Under the pieces are notes generated by a model. It was not told where the DNA came from, searched no databases, and worked only from the letters and a program-made list of their open reading frames with translations. A stretch of 64,000 nucleotides of DNA from Altererythrobacter sp. CAU 1644 (lineage in GTDB: Bacteria > Pseudomonadota > Alphaproteobacteria > Sphingomonadales > Sphingomonadaceae), in the NCBI RefSeq assembly GCF_029623755.1, contig NZ_CP121106.1, forward strand, positions 1,127,001-1,191,000, written 5' to 3'. The position numbers and the translations under genes were made by a program. Numbering within the stretch: the stretch's first letter is position 1; every line of letters begins with the position of its first letter. Shown here piece after piece: positions 54,201 to 61,901 of this stretch.

Positions 54201-54942
54201 GACCCTCTTCAGTGGCCTCCAACATGTATCGCATTGGAGGGTCGTCCGCAGAGTAGCCCACCAAAACGAGAGTGTATCTGCGCAGAAGGTCATAAACGAA
54301 GCGAGAAGCCCATCCTGCCCGCATGTAGGCCTCACCAAAGTTCGCCGATGTGAGGACGAGATCGGTTCCCTCTAGCCCATTGTAACGATCGGCTATTCTA
54401 CCATGGAGATGAAGCACGCCGGCAAAGTCGTGTGACCCTACTGCGGGCATCGCGGGGCCAGCCGAACTTACAATTCGTTGGCGGGTCCGTCTTCGCCACG
54501 CCCTCTCAAACAGCGTATCGAAGTTGGTGGTGACAATTCTGGGATGGCCATCAATGCCCCGTGCTAAATCGAGCAAATCTGCATGGGCGTTGAGGCGCGT
54601 CCTGTTTGTCGGCTTGAGCAAGTCCGCGACAGCGTCACGGACTGCGTTGTGTGGCTGCCGCCAGTCTGCGCCGCGGTAGACAACACGCTGTTCTAGGAGA
54701 CCAATTAGTCGGTCATATTGCCCTTCATCACGCGCTTCAATTTCCGCACGTGATGCCAAACTCTCGGGTGTTCCTGGAAGGGCCTGCCCTAACCGAGCAT
54801 ATATCTGATCGGCCAATTCGCCGAATAGAGGAAGCCTTGCCGCTTTGGATATGCCAGCGCCGACGACAAATAGCACATCCCCGGCTCGATGAGCACGTAG
54901 AAGCGGGATTGGGATTTCCGGTCCATCCGGGTCAAATAGCAT
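51259..54942 (-). CDS. Large SIR2-domain protein, putative defence NADase
   Basis: A 1227-residue protein. The N-terminal SIR2-like domain (residues about 15-290) shows GAGISKAARLPLFGEL (residues 28-43), IVTTNFDTLFERA (N140, D142), HLHG with the catalytic histidine near residue 180, and LVLVGYSADDPPMRYML. These match SIR2 enzymes that cleave NAD+ in antiphage systems. The remaining about 900 residues are rich in helices and repeats, as in long DSR-like defence sirtuins; I see no NTPase motif there. It would deplete NAD+ on sensing infection, causing abortive infection. It is divergent from the HEPN operon (234 bp between starts). Confidence 0.8.
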   Translation of the reverse strand: MLFDPDGPEIPIPLLRAHRAGDVLFVVGAGISKAARLPLFGELADQIYARLGQALPGTPESLASRAEIEARDEGQYDRLIGLLEQRVVYRGADWRQPHNAVRDAVADLLKPTNRTRLNAHADLLDLARGIDGHPRIVTTNFDTLFERAWRRRTRQRIVSSAGPAMPAVGSHDFAGVLHLHGRIADRYNGLEGTDLVLTSANFGEAYMRAGWASRFVYDLLRRYTLVLVGYSADDPPMRYMLEATEEGRLNFPDLKPAFALVGDTENDAGSLREAWRGKGVRPLVYPAPEHDHSALYRTLNSWAQFARQPLEWATEHLSEIASVSPSETTTERRSSFVYLTKEVASVGVAADQAQDPRWLDELLPVEGDETWTFVSWFRNRLAEREAAEYAAGADDSTKIEIARAVDALLRSQHDPLPDLYRQYWTLFVQANLRHPPNRFGRIRRGPEITANRIRDIVELLEPRLRVDKKFRWREDDEPESEPANIHDLAHFHFRANERDWRRLLGRWPEDTRGEERLLLALDRALSEAVELGNDAGILQPDGDLMSYDLALVHAPEEGEGLVDTSDRHRGAWRLNQPDANNDRFAPIVRMMTGLWRRIFSRDVARASNIAAAWCDREPIIFKRLAAWAAIEGDREADRRIERYLRGTTRQRYWQSDKCSELVRYYCRRWNRLVPATRQKIERAILAGMLPDVINRIAQRGNRSYARALYTARELARIRSAGGRLSRPTANRLARLYRSYPDLPREMPIFAHLYSPSWSGSGYSADIRVLDQVTDDELLESAEAFESSNRIEQADLWTVFARNEPRRAFSALCSALETGEFPSHRWQPLLGLYGARGTEELPEDLPPLSEILDVISEVPNERLSPVAYQLASIIEQNARTTADPTFPKILRLWDQLAAGALALDDGDYERPLAELVFSHPIGIISDSLVSMLDEMRLPPGYGIADSLKERFDLLANMSGRAGLIARGALLQQFAFLRTIAPEWVDANLLPELVEENDEAVELMSVIARSVAPQYSEMFNLLKGAILHALEHDRTEEATREQLSGALVGAALAIIEGVGGFELTSVECRRALTRMPNNVLARMAWELTSLMRQKSTAQDRERYWDNVVAPFLLDYWPNDVSARTHEVSENLAHLPGLTGGAFERAVALVLDLVCPIQRYELSFGLGLDDDENHLELHPQACLMLLSSILDRSSPPPRDLAETLDRILSADANLAAEPAFWRLRQMCRAD

Positions 54943-55047
54943 CAGGTGCCTATAACTTGCCCTACGAGTAATGAGAACTTGAGAAGCAACTGCGGTGGAG
55001 TTTCTCTCGGCGCAACCACTTGATTTCCTTTGAGATGCCCAACTCCT

Positions 55048-55069
55048 CGCGCGCGCGTGCGCGCGCGTG
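55048..55069. repeat. Alternating purine-pyrimidine tract (Z-DNA-prone)
   Basis: Twenty-two bases of strict C/T-G alternation, CGCGCGCGCG then TGCGCGCGCGTG, lie in the divergent promoter region between the SIR2 and HEPN genes. Such tracts favour left-handed DNA under negative supercoiling. The rest of the 234-bp gap shows no clear operator. Confidence 0.5.
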
Positions 55070-55176
55070 ACTGTAGCTCATGGAGATCAATCACGCCGAC
55101 AATCGCGGTTGTCGATAGATGGTTTAAGTGGATTGCTGTTCGAGTTACGGTCGAGGATCACCCTCTCAACAAAGCC

Positions 55177-56556
55177 ATGGCCAGCAAAAAAGATCTCATC
55201 ACCACAATCTTGAAAGAACTGCGAAAGGCGCAGATCGAGAAGTGGACGCCGCCCAAGCCGGGTCCGGTCAAAAAGCTGCGATTTCCGCCAACGCTGGCCT
55301 TGGGCAACGGCGAATATCTCAAGGCAACAGAAGCCCTGCGAAACGCAGTCTATGATTATGCCAGGCTATGCTGGAACAATGATCCGGCGATAAAGCCCCG
55401 CTTTAAGATCGATGAACTCGCGAAATTGGCAGAATACGCCATTGCGAACGTGCTTGCCAAAACCGATTCTGACCGGCCCGACGAAGACCTCGTGGACGAA
55501 GTCGAAGAAGAGGTTCGCGAGCGGCTCAACGAGGATTTGCTACGCCACAGGCAGACAATCGAGTTGACAGTGGGTTGCCATCTCTTCGAGGGCGATAACG
55601 CCTATCCCTTGCGTGTCGGCCCCGTTGTCTTTGAGACACGCGAACAATGGCGCAAGCGGCTTGTCGCGAGAAACAAGCTCTCGCGCACTAGCGCGCGCAG
55701 ACTTGAAGCCATTTGGTCGGGTAAACCAAGACGGGCACGCAAAGCCTCCGCTGATTCCCAAACCGAATACGCAATCCTCCAAGCAATCGGGGAATGCCCC
55801 GCCGCTTGCACCATCGAGACCGATGGCCTCTCATCCAAGAACATCGAAGAAAAGGGTCTGCTGGCCGCACGGCTGGCCATGTCAGCTATTTCGCTGATGT
55901 GGGAACGCCCTTCCCAGGGCGTCCAGTGGATGAAATTACTCTATGATCGGAAGCTGCCCAACCGCCACACAGTAAGCTTCGGCGAAGGAAAATACCCTGG
56001 CAGTTCGTCCGCAAAGTCCGAGATGCCCGTTGGGCGCTGGACGGACAGCGAACTTGTCTCGAACCTGACCGAAAACCAATGGTTGCTGGATCAGATTGGG
56101 GAAGCGCTACTCAACTATGTCCAGCCTGGACGCCCGGTTGATCGTCCGAAGGTCATGAATGCAATTTTCATGAGCCTATTGTGGTTTCATGAAGCAACTC
56201 GCGAGCCTCTCGATCAAATTGCAACCACAAAATTCGCAGCCAGCATGGACGCGCTTGTGGGAGGCAAAGGCGAACGTGCAATCGTCAAACTGCTCGGCGC
56301 TCAGCTTGACTACAAGCCGGACGGTCCGCTGTTCAAAGATGGCCGCACCACTAAAAGTGTGATCAGCAAGATTTATGGAAAGGGTCGAAGCCGCCTAATA
56401 CACGGTTCGAGTCAAGATTTTGCCGATGACTGGACGCATATTCGCTCAAGCGCTGAAGTGACAGCGCGTCTCTGCCTCACCACATCTTGCGACTGGCTTT
56501 ATCGGAACAGGAATTCCGACGATCTGGAAGGCCTACAGGCGAGCATATACCAATGA
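55177..56556 (+). CDS. HEPN-type protein, first gene of a coupled three-gene operon
   Basis: A 459-residue soluble protein. Near the C-terminus is GKGRSRLIHGSSQDF (Arg404 to His409, R-x4-H), the HEPN ribonuclease motif, in a YxxRSxLxHG context like ApeA-type HEPN proteins. The rest is helical (ASKKDLITTILKELRKAQIEKW at the start) without other known motifs. HEPN proteins commonly cut RNA in toxin-antitoxin and abortive-infection systems. The ATG at 55177 has no good Shine-Dalgarno, so a more upstream start is possible (frame open to 55030). Its stop overlaps the next gene (ATGA). Confidence 0.65.
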   Translation: MASKKDLITTILKELRKAQIEKWTPPKPGPVKKLRFPPTLALGNGEYLKATEALRNAVYDYARLCWNNDPAIKPRFKIDELAKLAEYAIANVLAKTDSDRPDEDLVDEVEEEVRERLNEDLLRHRQTIELTVGCHLFEGDNAYPLRVGPVVFETREQWRKRLVARNKLSRTSARRLEAIWSGKPRRARKASADSQTEYAILQAIGECPAACTIETDGLSSKNIEEKGLLAARLAMSAISLMWERPSQGVQWMKLLYDRKLPNRHTVSFGEGKYPGSSSAKSEMPVGRWTDSELVSNLTENQWLLDQIGEALLNYVQPGRPVDRPKVMNAIFMSLLWFHEATREPLDQIATTKFAASMDALVGGKGERAIVKLLGAQLDYKPDGPLFKDGRTTKSVISKIYGKGRSRLIHGSSQDFADDWTHIRSSAEVTARLCLTTSCDWLYRNRNSDDLEGLQASIYQ

Positions 56557-56672
56557 GGCTCGAAGCGCTGAAACCGGCGATGAAACATCCAAAGACTGGA
56601 GGTAAGCATTCCAGCCGAAAAGCGCAGTTCCTTCTTGCTTCGCAACTGGATACCGCGAGGGATACGGGATGA
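56553..56672 (+). CDS. 39-residue basic peptide in the HEPN operon
   Basis: A short frame starting ATGAGG in the HEPN stop (4-bp overlap) and ending in the start of the next gene (4-bp overlap). Both overlaps are of ATGA type, which argues that it is translated. The product is lysine/arginine-rich (PAMKHPKTGGKHSSRKAQF). No family recognised. It may be an antitoxin, a leader that couples translation, or a minor regulator. Confidence 0.5.
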   Translation: MRLEALKPAMKHPKTGGKHSSRKAQFLLASQLDTARDTG

Positions 56673-57172
56673 CGGAGTATGACTTTTCAGAACTGAGTCA
56701 GCGCGAGCACATCATGCGCTCGAAGCAAGGGGATCACCAAATGCTGATTGCCCTCTTGCGATCTGAGGAAAAGCTCTCTGCGGAAACGAGACGCTACCTC
56801 GCGGATCAGATTTCGAGGGAACCAAAGAAGCGCTTTGCTGCGGAAAAGAGAAAAGGATCATCCAGGGCAACGATAGAAAGAGATCGTGGCTTGTTATCCC
56901 TTGTCATCAAGGCGAAACTAGACCTAGCCATCGCCAAGCTTGATCTTTCACGGGCCGAATTGTCAGGCACGCCAAATGAGATTCTAGCCTATCCAAAAGT
57001 GGTGAAACTCCTGCATACGTTTTGGGCTGACGTTCCTGATAGTCACGCCCTGGATCTCCTGGCCGAGCGAGGATACGAATTCTCGCAAGATGATCTAAAT
57101 AACGCCAAGCGCCGCTACCCGGGCTGGGCAAAGATCAGTAGCGAGAGGCCTCTGCTTACATTTTCTCCCTGA
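56669..57172 (+). CDS. Unknown 167-residue protein, third gene of the HEPN operon
   Basis: A soluble, charged, mostly helical protein (SELSQREHIMRSKQGDHQML, then EKLSAETRRYLADQISREPKKRFAAEK and LSLVIKAKLDLAIAKLDLSRAEL). The ETRRYLADQI pattern resembles short helical regulators. No membrane span and no recognised family. It overlaps the 39-residue gene by 4 bp, so all three genes are translationally coupled. A role as immunity or control protein of the HEPN product is a guess from gene order. Confidence 0.6.
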   Translation: MTEYDFSELSQREHIMRSKQGDHQMLIALLRSEEKLSAETRRYLADQISREPKKRFAAEKRKGSSRATIERDRGLLSLVIKAKLDLAIAKLDLSRAELSGTPNEILAYPKVVKLLHTFWADVPDSHALDLLAERGYEFSQDDLNNAKRRYPGWAKISSERPLLTFSP

Positions 57173-57241
57173 CGCCATGATGTAGCTGTGAGTCCCATGC
57201 CGTGCAGATCATTCCGTCGACGGCCAAATGGGAACTGATTC

Positions 57242-57427
57242 ATGCAGCAAGCACCATCGCCAACGAAAATTGGATATAGCATCAAGGAGGCTTGCGAAGC
57301 GTCAAGCTTGGGCAGATCAACGATCTACAATCACATTGCTGCGGGGCGCCTCCGTGCCACGCGGATTGGCGGGCGCACCGTTATTCCCGCCGAGAGTCTC
57401 CATGCGCTGATAGCGGGCGAGAATTGA
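57242..57427 (+). CDS. Small HTH DNA-binding protein (AlpA/excisionase-like)
   Basis: A 61-residue protein with a MerR-like/HTH_17 fold: YSIKEACEASSLGRSTIYNHIAAGRLRATRIGGRTVIPAESL. Proteins of this kind act as excisionases or as activators on integrative elements. It precedes the replication-type module, so it may control the island's excision or copy number. Confidence 0.85.
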   Translation: MQQAPSPTKIGYSIKEACEASSLGRSTIYNHIAAGRLRATRIGGRTVIPAESLHALIAGEN

Positions 57428-57430
57428 GCC

Positions 57431-57715
57431 ATGCCTCAGAATTGCGAAACCCCGCACGAGGGCGGGGCGTCGCGCAATCAACTTGGCCGCTGGTTGCTCG
57501 TCGCTTTTACCTCTCATCAGACACCTCCGCAAGCGATCCGTCCGAAAACGGTTCGTCACACTGACATTTGCAGCTTGCTCGAATTGCGCGGGTCCAAAAT
57601 GCCGGAATCGAGCGCCGCTGGCCTGACTGGAACCACCTACGCGAAGCGGTCCTGCTTTAGCCCAATCAACACATGTCCGCTGCGGCTCGCTGACATAGGG
57701 AGGGCCGCACGGTGA
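57431..57715 (+). CDS. Small hypothetical protein between HTH and toprim genes
   Basis: A 94-residue frame starting 3 bp after the HTH stop and ending in a 4-bp overlap with the GTG start of the toprim gene. The tight spacing on both sides favours translation. Sequence is without recognisable domain (NQLGRWLLVAFTSHQTPPQAI, one short hydrophobic patch). It could be non-coding and the call is weak. Confidence 0.4.
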   Translation: MPQNCETPHEGGASRNQLGRWLLVAFTSHQTPPQAIRPKTVRHTDICSLLELRGSKMPESSAAGLTGTTYAKRSCFSPINTCPLRLADIGRAAR

Positions 57716-58638
57716 ACGTCGATGTTGACGCGATTGCGCGCTACTATGGTGGCAAGGTCTGTAGAGGCAATGCGCTGATCTCGACGCCAGGCCACACCAG
57801 CCGCGATAGGGGAACCGCGATCAAGGCCAGCGCGCACGCTCCCGATGGCTGCCTTGTCGTCTGCTACAATGGCACTCAGGCCGACGCTCTGGCAGTCAAG
57901 GAAATGCTTCGCGCGGACGGCTTCTTAGCGGCAGATGGCGGGCGCGAACTGTCAGCAGCGGAACGGCGTTCGATCCGGCAGGCCGAACTTGCCCGCAAGC
58001 GCGAGCGGCTGGCGGCTGAGGAAGCGGCGTCACGGCGGGCGGTGGACCTTTGGGCGAATGCCGGCCGCCCCGATCCCGCACACCCATATCTTGTCGCCAA
58101 GGCGCTGGAGCCGTTCGGCATCCGGCAGGCAGGGCGCGAATTGCTGGTGCCGATGGTCGATTTCAGCCTTCGCCTTTGGAACGTCCAGCGTATCCTGCCC
58201 GATGGTTTCAAGCTGTTCGGTAAGGATGCCCGCACGGCTGGTCTGTTCTGGCCGCACAGCTTGCACATGGCAAACGGTAAGCCATTCACTGGCCCGGTGG
58301 TGATCGGGGAAGGCTTTGCCACCATGGCTGCCATTCATTCAGCAACCGGCATTGGCGTTGTCGCTGCCATGTCGGCGCGAAATCTCGAAACCGTGGCGCG
58401 CCTCATGCGGAAGCTGTTCCCCACCCGCGAACTGATCCTTGCTGCCGACGATGATCGCCACCTTGCCGAGAATGTTGGCCTTCGCGACGCCAGAAAGGCG
58501 GCTCAGGCCATTGGCGGGGTTGTGGCCACTCCAAGGCCGAGAACGTGTTCAGCGAACTCCAGCGTCGATTTTGCGGACATTCCGCGCGGAAATGTGGCTG
58601 GGCGTATCGAAGTAGCGCGATTGGAACGGTCAGCATGA
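57712..58638 (+). CDS. Toprim-domain protein (primase/TraC-like)
   Basis: A 308-residue protein starting with GTG. The N-terminal part (DVDAIARYYGGKVCRGNALISTPGH) looks like a primase-type zinc/DNA-binding region; the central DWxN-like LWANAGRPDPAHPYLVAKAL follows; the toprim core has VVIGEGFATMAAI and LILAADDDRHLA (DxD). It is likely a primase or primase-like partner of the AAA ATPase, whose start overlaps its stop by 4 bp. Such pairs replicate excised islands. Confidence 0.8.
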   Translation: MNVDVDAIARYYGGKVCRGNALISTPGHTSRDRGTAIKASAHAPDGCLVVCYNGTQADALAVKEMLRADGFLAADGGRELSAAERRSIRQAELARKRERLAAEEAASRRAVDLWANAGRPDPAHPYLVAKALEPFGIRQAGRELLVPMVDFSLRLWNVQRILPDGFKLFGKDARTAGLFWPHSLHMANGKPFTGPVVIGEGFATMAAIHSATGIGVVAAMSARNLETVARLMRKLFPTRELILAADDDRHLAENVGLRDARKAAQAIGGVVATPRPRTCSANSSVDFADIPRGNVAGRIEVARLERSA

Positions 58639-59765
58639 TGTCCTCGCAACCTATGGACCTTGCAGAATTGGCGCTCGATGAAGCCGGTTCTCGCATCGCG
58701 GCGGCAAGCATTAAGACCCTGGACCTTGCGGCACTTGCCCATGTGGAACCTACGCCGAAGCAGTTTATCGTGCCCAAATTTGCCCCAGCGGGAGAGGTGA
58801 CCCTTTTCACGGGTCCGGGAGGCGCGGGCAAATCCTTGTTGGCCCAGCAATTGGCAACAAGCGTAGCTGCTGGCGTATCGACACTCGGTCTTGAACTGCG
58901 GCAGTCACCGGCGCTTTATCTCACTTGCGAGGATGATGCCGATGAACTTCATTGGCGGCAAAAGCATATTTGCAAAATGCTTGGCGTCCGAATGGAGAGT
59001 CTTGCCGAAAAGCTTCATTTGTCCAGCTTGCGTGGCAATCTAAACAACGCGCTTGGCATGGATGGGAAGGGCGATGAATTTGAACTTACCCCTGCCTACA
59101 CTCGACTTACTGAAAAGGTCCGTCAGGCGGGCGCAAAATTCGTTGCTCTGGACAACATCGCTCACCTTTTTGTCGGAAACGAGAACGATCGGGGTTCAGT
59201 GACCCGCTTCGTCAATGCCCTAAACCGGTTAGCAGGTGAGACGGGCGCTGCCGTCGTCTTACTGGGGCACCCGAACAAAACCGGCGATACCTATTCTGGT
59301 TCGACTGCGTGGCTGAATGCCGTCCGTTCCCAATTTACTCTTAATCACGATCTGCAAACCAACATGCGAACTCTGACGATTGGCAAGGCGAACTATGCGC
59401 AAATGGGGGATTCGATCCGCCTTGCGTGGCTGGACTGGGCCTTCATTCACGAGGACGAACTGCCGCCCGACACGGCACGCTCGATTGAAGAAACCGCGCG
59501 CGCCAGAACCGAAGACATGGCATTCATGCGATGCCTCGCTGCCTGCACTGAACGGAGGCGCAATGTTTCCCACCAGCCTGGCAGTAACTATGCGCCCAAG
59601 ATTTTCGCGGCGATGACTGAAGCGCAGGGCATCAAGAAGTCGGCGTTCGAATCCGCAATGGAACGGTTATTGTATCGTGCGGAGATTGAACTGGATGTGG
59701 AGCTTTGGAAGGGATCAAACCGACATTTCAAGCGCGGCATCCAGGCAACGGACAGGAATCGATGA
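58635..59765 (+). CDS. RepA-like AAA ATPase (AAA_25)
   Basis: A 376-residue ATPase. Walker A GPGGAGKSLLAQQL at about residue 60, Walker B FVALDNIAHLFVG, and a third motif VVLLGHPNKTGDTYSGSTAWLNAV fit the RepA/KaiC-like hexameric helicase group of plasmids and islands. It would load at or unwind the island's origin. Start at 58635 overlaps the toprim stop (ATGA); the frame extends to 58545 but that part lies inside the toprim gene. Confidence 0.83.
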   Translation: MMSSQPMDLAELALDEAGSRIAAASIKTLDLAALAHVEPTPKQFIVPKFAPAGEVTLFTGPGGAGKSLLAQQLATSVAAGVSTLGLELRQSPALYLTCEDDADELHWRQKHICKMLGVRMESLAEKLHLSSLRGNLNNALGMDGKGDEFELTPAYTRLTEKVRQAGAKFVALDNIAHLFVGNENDRGSVTRFVNALNRLAGETGAAVVLLGHPNKTGDTYSGSTAWLNAVRSQFTLNHDLQTNMRTLTIGKANYAQMGDSIRLAWLDWAFIHEDELPPDTARSIEETARARTEDMAFMRCLAACTERRRNVSHQPGSNYAPKIFAAMTEAQGIKKSAFESAMERLLYRAEIELDVELWKGSNRHFKRGIQATDRNR

Positions 59766-59947
59766 GCGTTGCACCGCTTACTCTTTCGCGCGCCATTGCC
59801 ATGCGCCAACCCCTGTGCGCTAGTTGCGCCAACCCATGGCCGAAACCCGCAAAGGCCCTTGCGTCAAGCTGCGCTGCAGGTGCGCCACACACCCCCCTAA
59901 TACTACGTATTACGGCTGCGGCCCTTCGAGGTCCGCCGCCATCATGA
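59762..59947 (+). CDS. Small cysteine-containing hypothetical protein (weak)
   Basis: A 61-residue frame that overlaps the ATPase stop by 4 bp (ATGA). It has CASCANPWPKP and one further cysteine, but no zinc-ribbon spacing and no family. The palindrome TAATAC TAC GTATTA at 59898-59912 lies inside it; that could instead be a control or replication site, so the frame may not be a real gene. Confidence 0.35.
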   Translation: MSVAPLTLSRAIAMRQPLCASCANPWPKPAKALASSCAAGAPHTPLILRITAAALRGPPPS

Positions 59948-59974
59948 AACAGTCATGCGTATGGATGTGTCTGT

Positions 59975-60586
59975 TCACGCGCGGTCGACGGCAAAAGACG
60001 CCAGATAACGACATGAGCATTGGTCTGGGTGTGAGCAGGATCCAAGCGGCAATAGCGGTGCCTTTGAAACACGAACTGAATTGCGATCCATTTTCGCGGC
60101 GGCCCCACATGGTCCAGCAGCCATGTTGGAGGCACAAAAGACTGCATCATTTACGCCAGCAGATTTGAAGTTTTCCAAATCACGCAACGTGCAGAGCGCC
60201 GTCGAGATCGTAAGACCAATCACATTGGCGGAATTTATTGGATCATCCGCTCCTGCTTCGTTCAAGGTAGCGAGAAGCTGCTTGGACAGTTTCACATTCG
60301 AACGAAGGCCAAGTGCCTTCAGAGCGACCGGGTCGAGCAGATCCCCTCGTTTGCGAAGCTCCTTATAGGTCAAAAATCTTTCGGGATGATCGGCAAAGGC
60401 TGATTCATAGAAGGCCATCGCATCCGGCTCACATTTGACGAGGCCCGACAGATTGACGGCATATGAAATTGCTTCGGCCTTATCTCTGCTACTCGTTGCC
60501 GATTGAACAATCGATCCAGGTGTGGCGGCCCAGCCGGATTTCTCGCCGCCTCGGAAAACTCTTTTCAACCAGCCGAGAACCGTCAA
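59975..60586 (-). CDS. Hypothetical protein at the right end of the island
   Basis: A 203-residue protein starting with TTG at 60586 (GGGGTCG upstream). The first part is amphipathic (LGWLKRVFRGGEKSGW), the middle helical (AYE-like FYESAFADHPERFLTYKELRKRGDLL), and the end has cysteines in GSCSHPDQCSC that could hold a metal. No family recognised. The only minus-strand gene near the right end; its promoter overlaps the TTCCATAC pair. Confidence 0.5.
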   Translation of the reverse strand: MTVLGWLKRVFRGGEKSGWAATPGSIVQSATSSRDKAEAISYAVNLSGLVKCEPDAMAFYESAFADHPERFLTYKELRKRGDLLDPVALKALGLRSNVKLSKQLLATLNEAGADDPINSANVIGLTISTALCTLRDLENFKSAGVNDAVFCASNMAAGPCGAAAKMDRNSVRVSKAPLLPLGSCSHPDQCSCRYLASFAVDRA

Positions 60587-60600
60587 AAACGACCCCTGTT

Positions 60601-60619
60601 TTCCATACGTATTCCATAC
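60601..60619. repeat. Right TTCCATAC pair (candidate integrase arm sites)
   Basis: TTCCATAC at 60601-60608 and 60612-60619, spaced 11 bp start to start as in the left pair (45142, 45153) and in the same orientation, 35 bp inside the right core repeat. The shared unit and spacing on both ends suggest binding by the N-terminal arm of the island's integrase. Confidence 0.55.
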
Positions 60620-60654
60620 GCCACCGAAGCCCGTGCCGTAACTGTTTGATTTAA

Positions 60655-60731
<77 letters not shown>

Positions 60732-60884
60732 ATCGCGCCGCGAGGCGGGCCGAGGGCGCTTAGCAAAGCGTCACCGCAGGCACCACAGGAAATTTGCGCC
60801 TGGTCGGGAGATGAGCGCCCCGACGCTATCCATTCCGCCCGCTTTAGCGAAATCGCAAGGCATTGCCGCCTATGGGACGAGATT

Positions 60885-61298
60885 ATGTCCGCCATGGAGC
60901 ATCACGACCAGTTTCGCGCAGCAAATGCGATCCCTGCAAACCGTCGCGGGGCCAGCAAGCCGCTGGCCGAGCGTTGGCGCTACCTGCACGAGGCCGCCAA
61001 CGAGATCGCCGACAAGGCTGCCCTTGCGCCGGAGATCATGAGCGTGGAGATCGAGGGCTTTCCCCATCGGGTTGAGACCGCCGGTGCCGACCGGGCTTTC
61101 CTGGTGCGCCGCGCGCTCGAGGACCTCGATGCCGTGCTCCAGCCCGGCCTGACCGCGCTCCGCCTGATCGAATCCCGCGGCCTCGACACGACCGCGCCGG
61201 CACTCGCACTGTGGCGCGAGTTCTATCACACCCGTGCCGCCGTGCTCTCACTCTGCCCGTCGAGTACCAGGGAAGTCTCCACCCCCGATCCTGCCTGA
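60885..61298 (+). CDS. Conserved hypothetical protein
   Basis: A 137-residue soluble protein. The frame runs back to 60654 over the tRNA, but the ATG at 60885 ([11 protein letters not shown]), with GGGACGAG upstream, is the better start. Helical N-terminal part ([22 protein letters not shown]), a short central [14 protein letters not shown] and a helical C-terminal half. No recognised family. Confidence 0.6.
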   Translation: MSAMEHHDQFRAANAIPANRRGASKPLAERWRYLHEAANEIADKAALAPEIMSVEIEGFPHRVETAGADRAFLVRRALEDLDAVLQPGLTALRLIESRGLDTTAPALALWREFYHTRAAVLSLCPSSTREVSTPDPA

Positions 61299-61337
61299 AG
61301 GCTTGACCGCGTTCGCGCTCTGTTCCAACTTGGGGTG

Positions 61338-61850
61338 ATGGTAGAGACGCGCCTAGCCCTCGATGATTCGCACGCTGTTGTGGCACCCGAACCCGCCGAC
61401 TCCGCTTCCGTGGTGCGGGGTATCATGCGCCTGTTTGCGCGCAACGACATCTGGTGCCTTGCGGAGATGCCCCTGCGCAGCGGCCGACGCGCCGACCTCA
61501 TGGGTGTCGATGCCAAGGGGCGGATCGTGATTGTCGAGATCAAAGTCGCGCGCGGCGATCTCCTCGGCGACGGAAAATGGCCCGATTATCTGGATTTCTG
61601 CGACCGCTTCTTCTGGGGCCTCCCGCCCCACCTCGACCGGGCGCCGCTGGAAAGCGTCGACTTCCGCCCCGATTGCTGCGGCATCATCGTGGCCGACGGT
61701 TATGACGCGGAGATTCTGCGCCCGGCCCCCCTGCACCCGCTCAACGCCGGGCGCCGCAAGACCGAGATCGAGCGTCTCGCGCGTGCCGCGCTGCGCCGGC
61801 ATACGGGTTTGCTCGACCCCGCCTGCGCCGAAATGCTGCGCGGGGAATAA
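61338..61850 (+). CDS. mmcB: MmcB family DNA repair protein
   Basis: A 170-residue protein with the MmcB pattern: LFARNDIWCLAEMPLRSGRRADLMG, then IVIVEIKVARGDLLGDGKWPDY and CDRFFWG. The nuclease-like Asp (RADLM) and ExK (VEIKV) suggest a PD-(D/E)XK fold. In Caulobacter MmcB is a LexA-regulated mitomycin-C-response protein. The ATG at 61338 has no strong Shine-Dalgarno. Confidence 0.9.
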   Translation: MVETRLALDDSHAVVAPEPADSASVVRGIMRLFARNDIWCLAEMPLRSGRRADLMGVDAKGRIVIVEIKVARGDLLGDGKWPDYLDFCDRFFWGLPPHLDRAPLESVDFRPDCCGIIVADGYDAEILRPAPLHPLNAGRRKTEIERLARAALRRHTGLLDPACAEMLRGE

Positions 61851-61901
61851 GCTGCGCCCGCCCTCTGTCGCGCGGCCTCATCCTGCGGCATAAGCTCTCC
61901 C

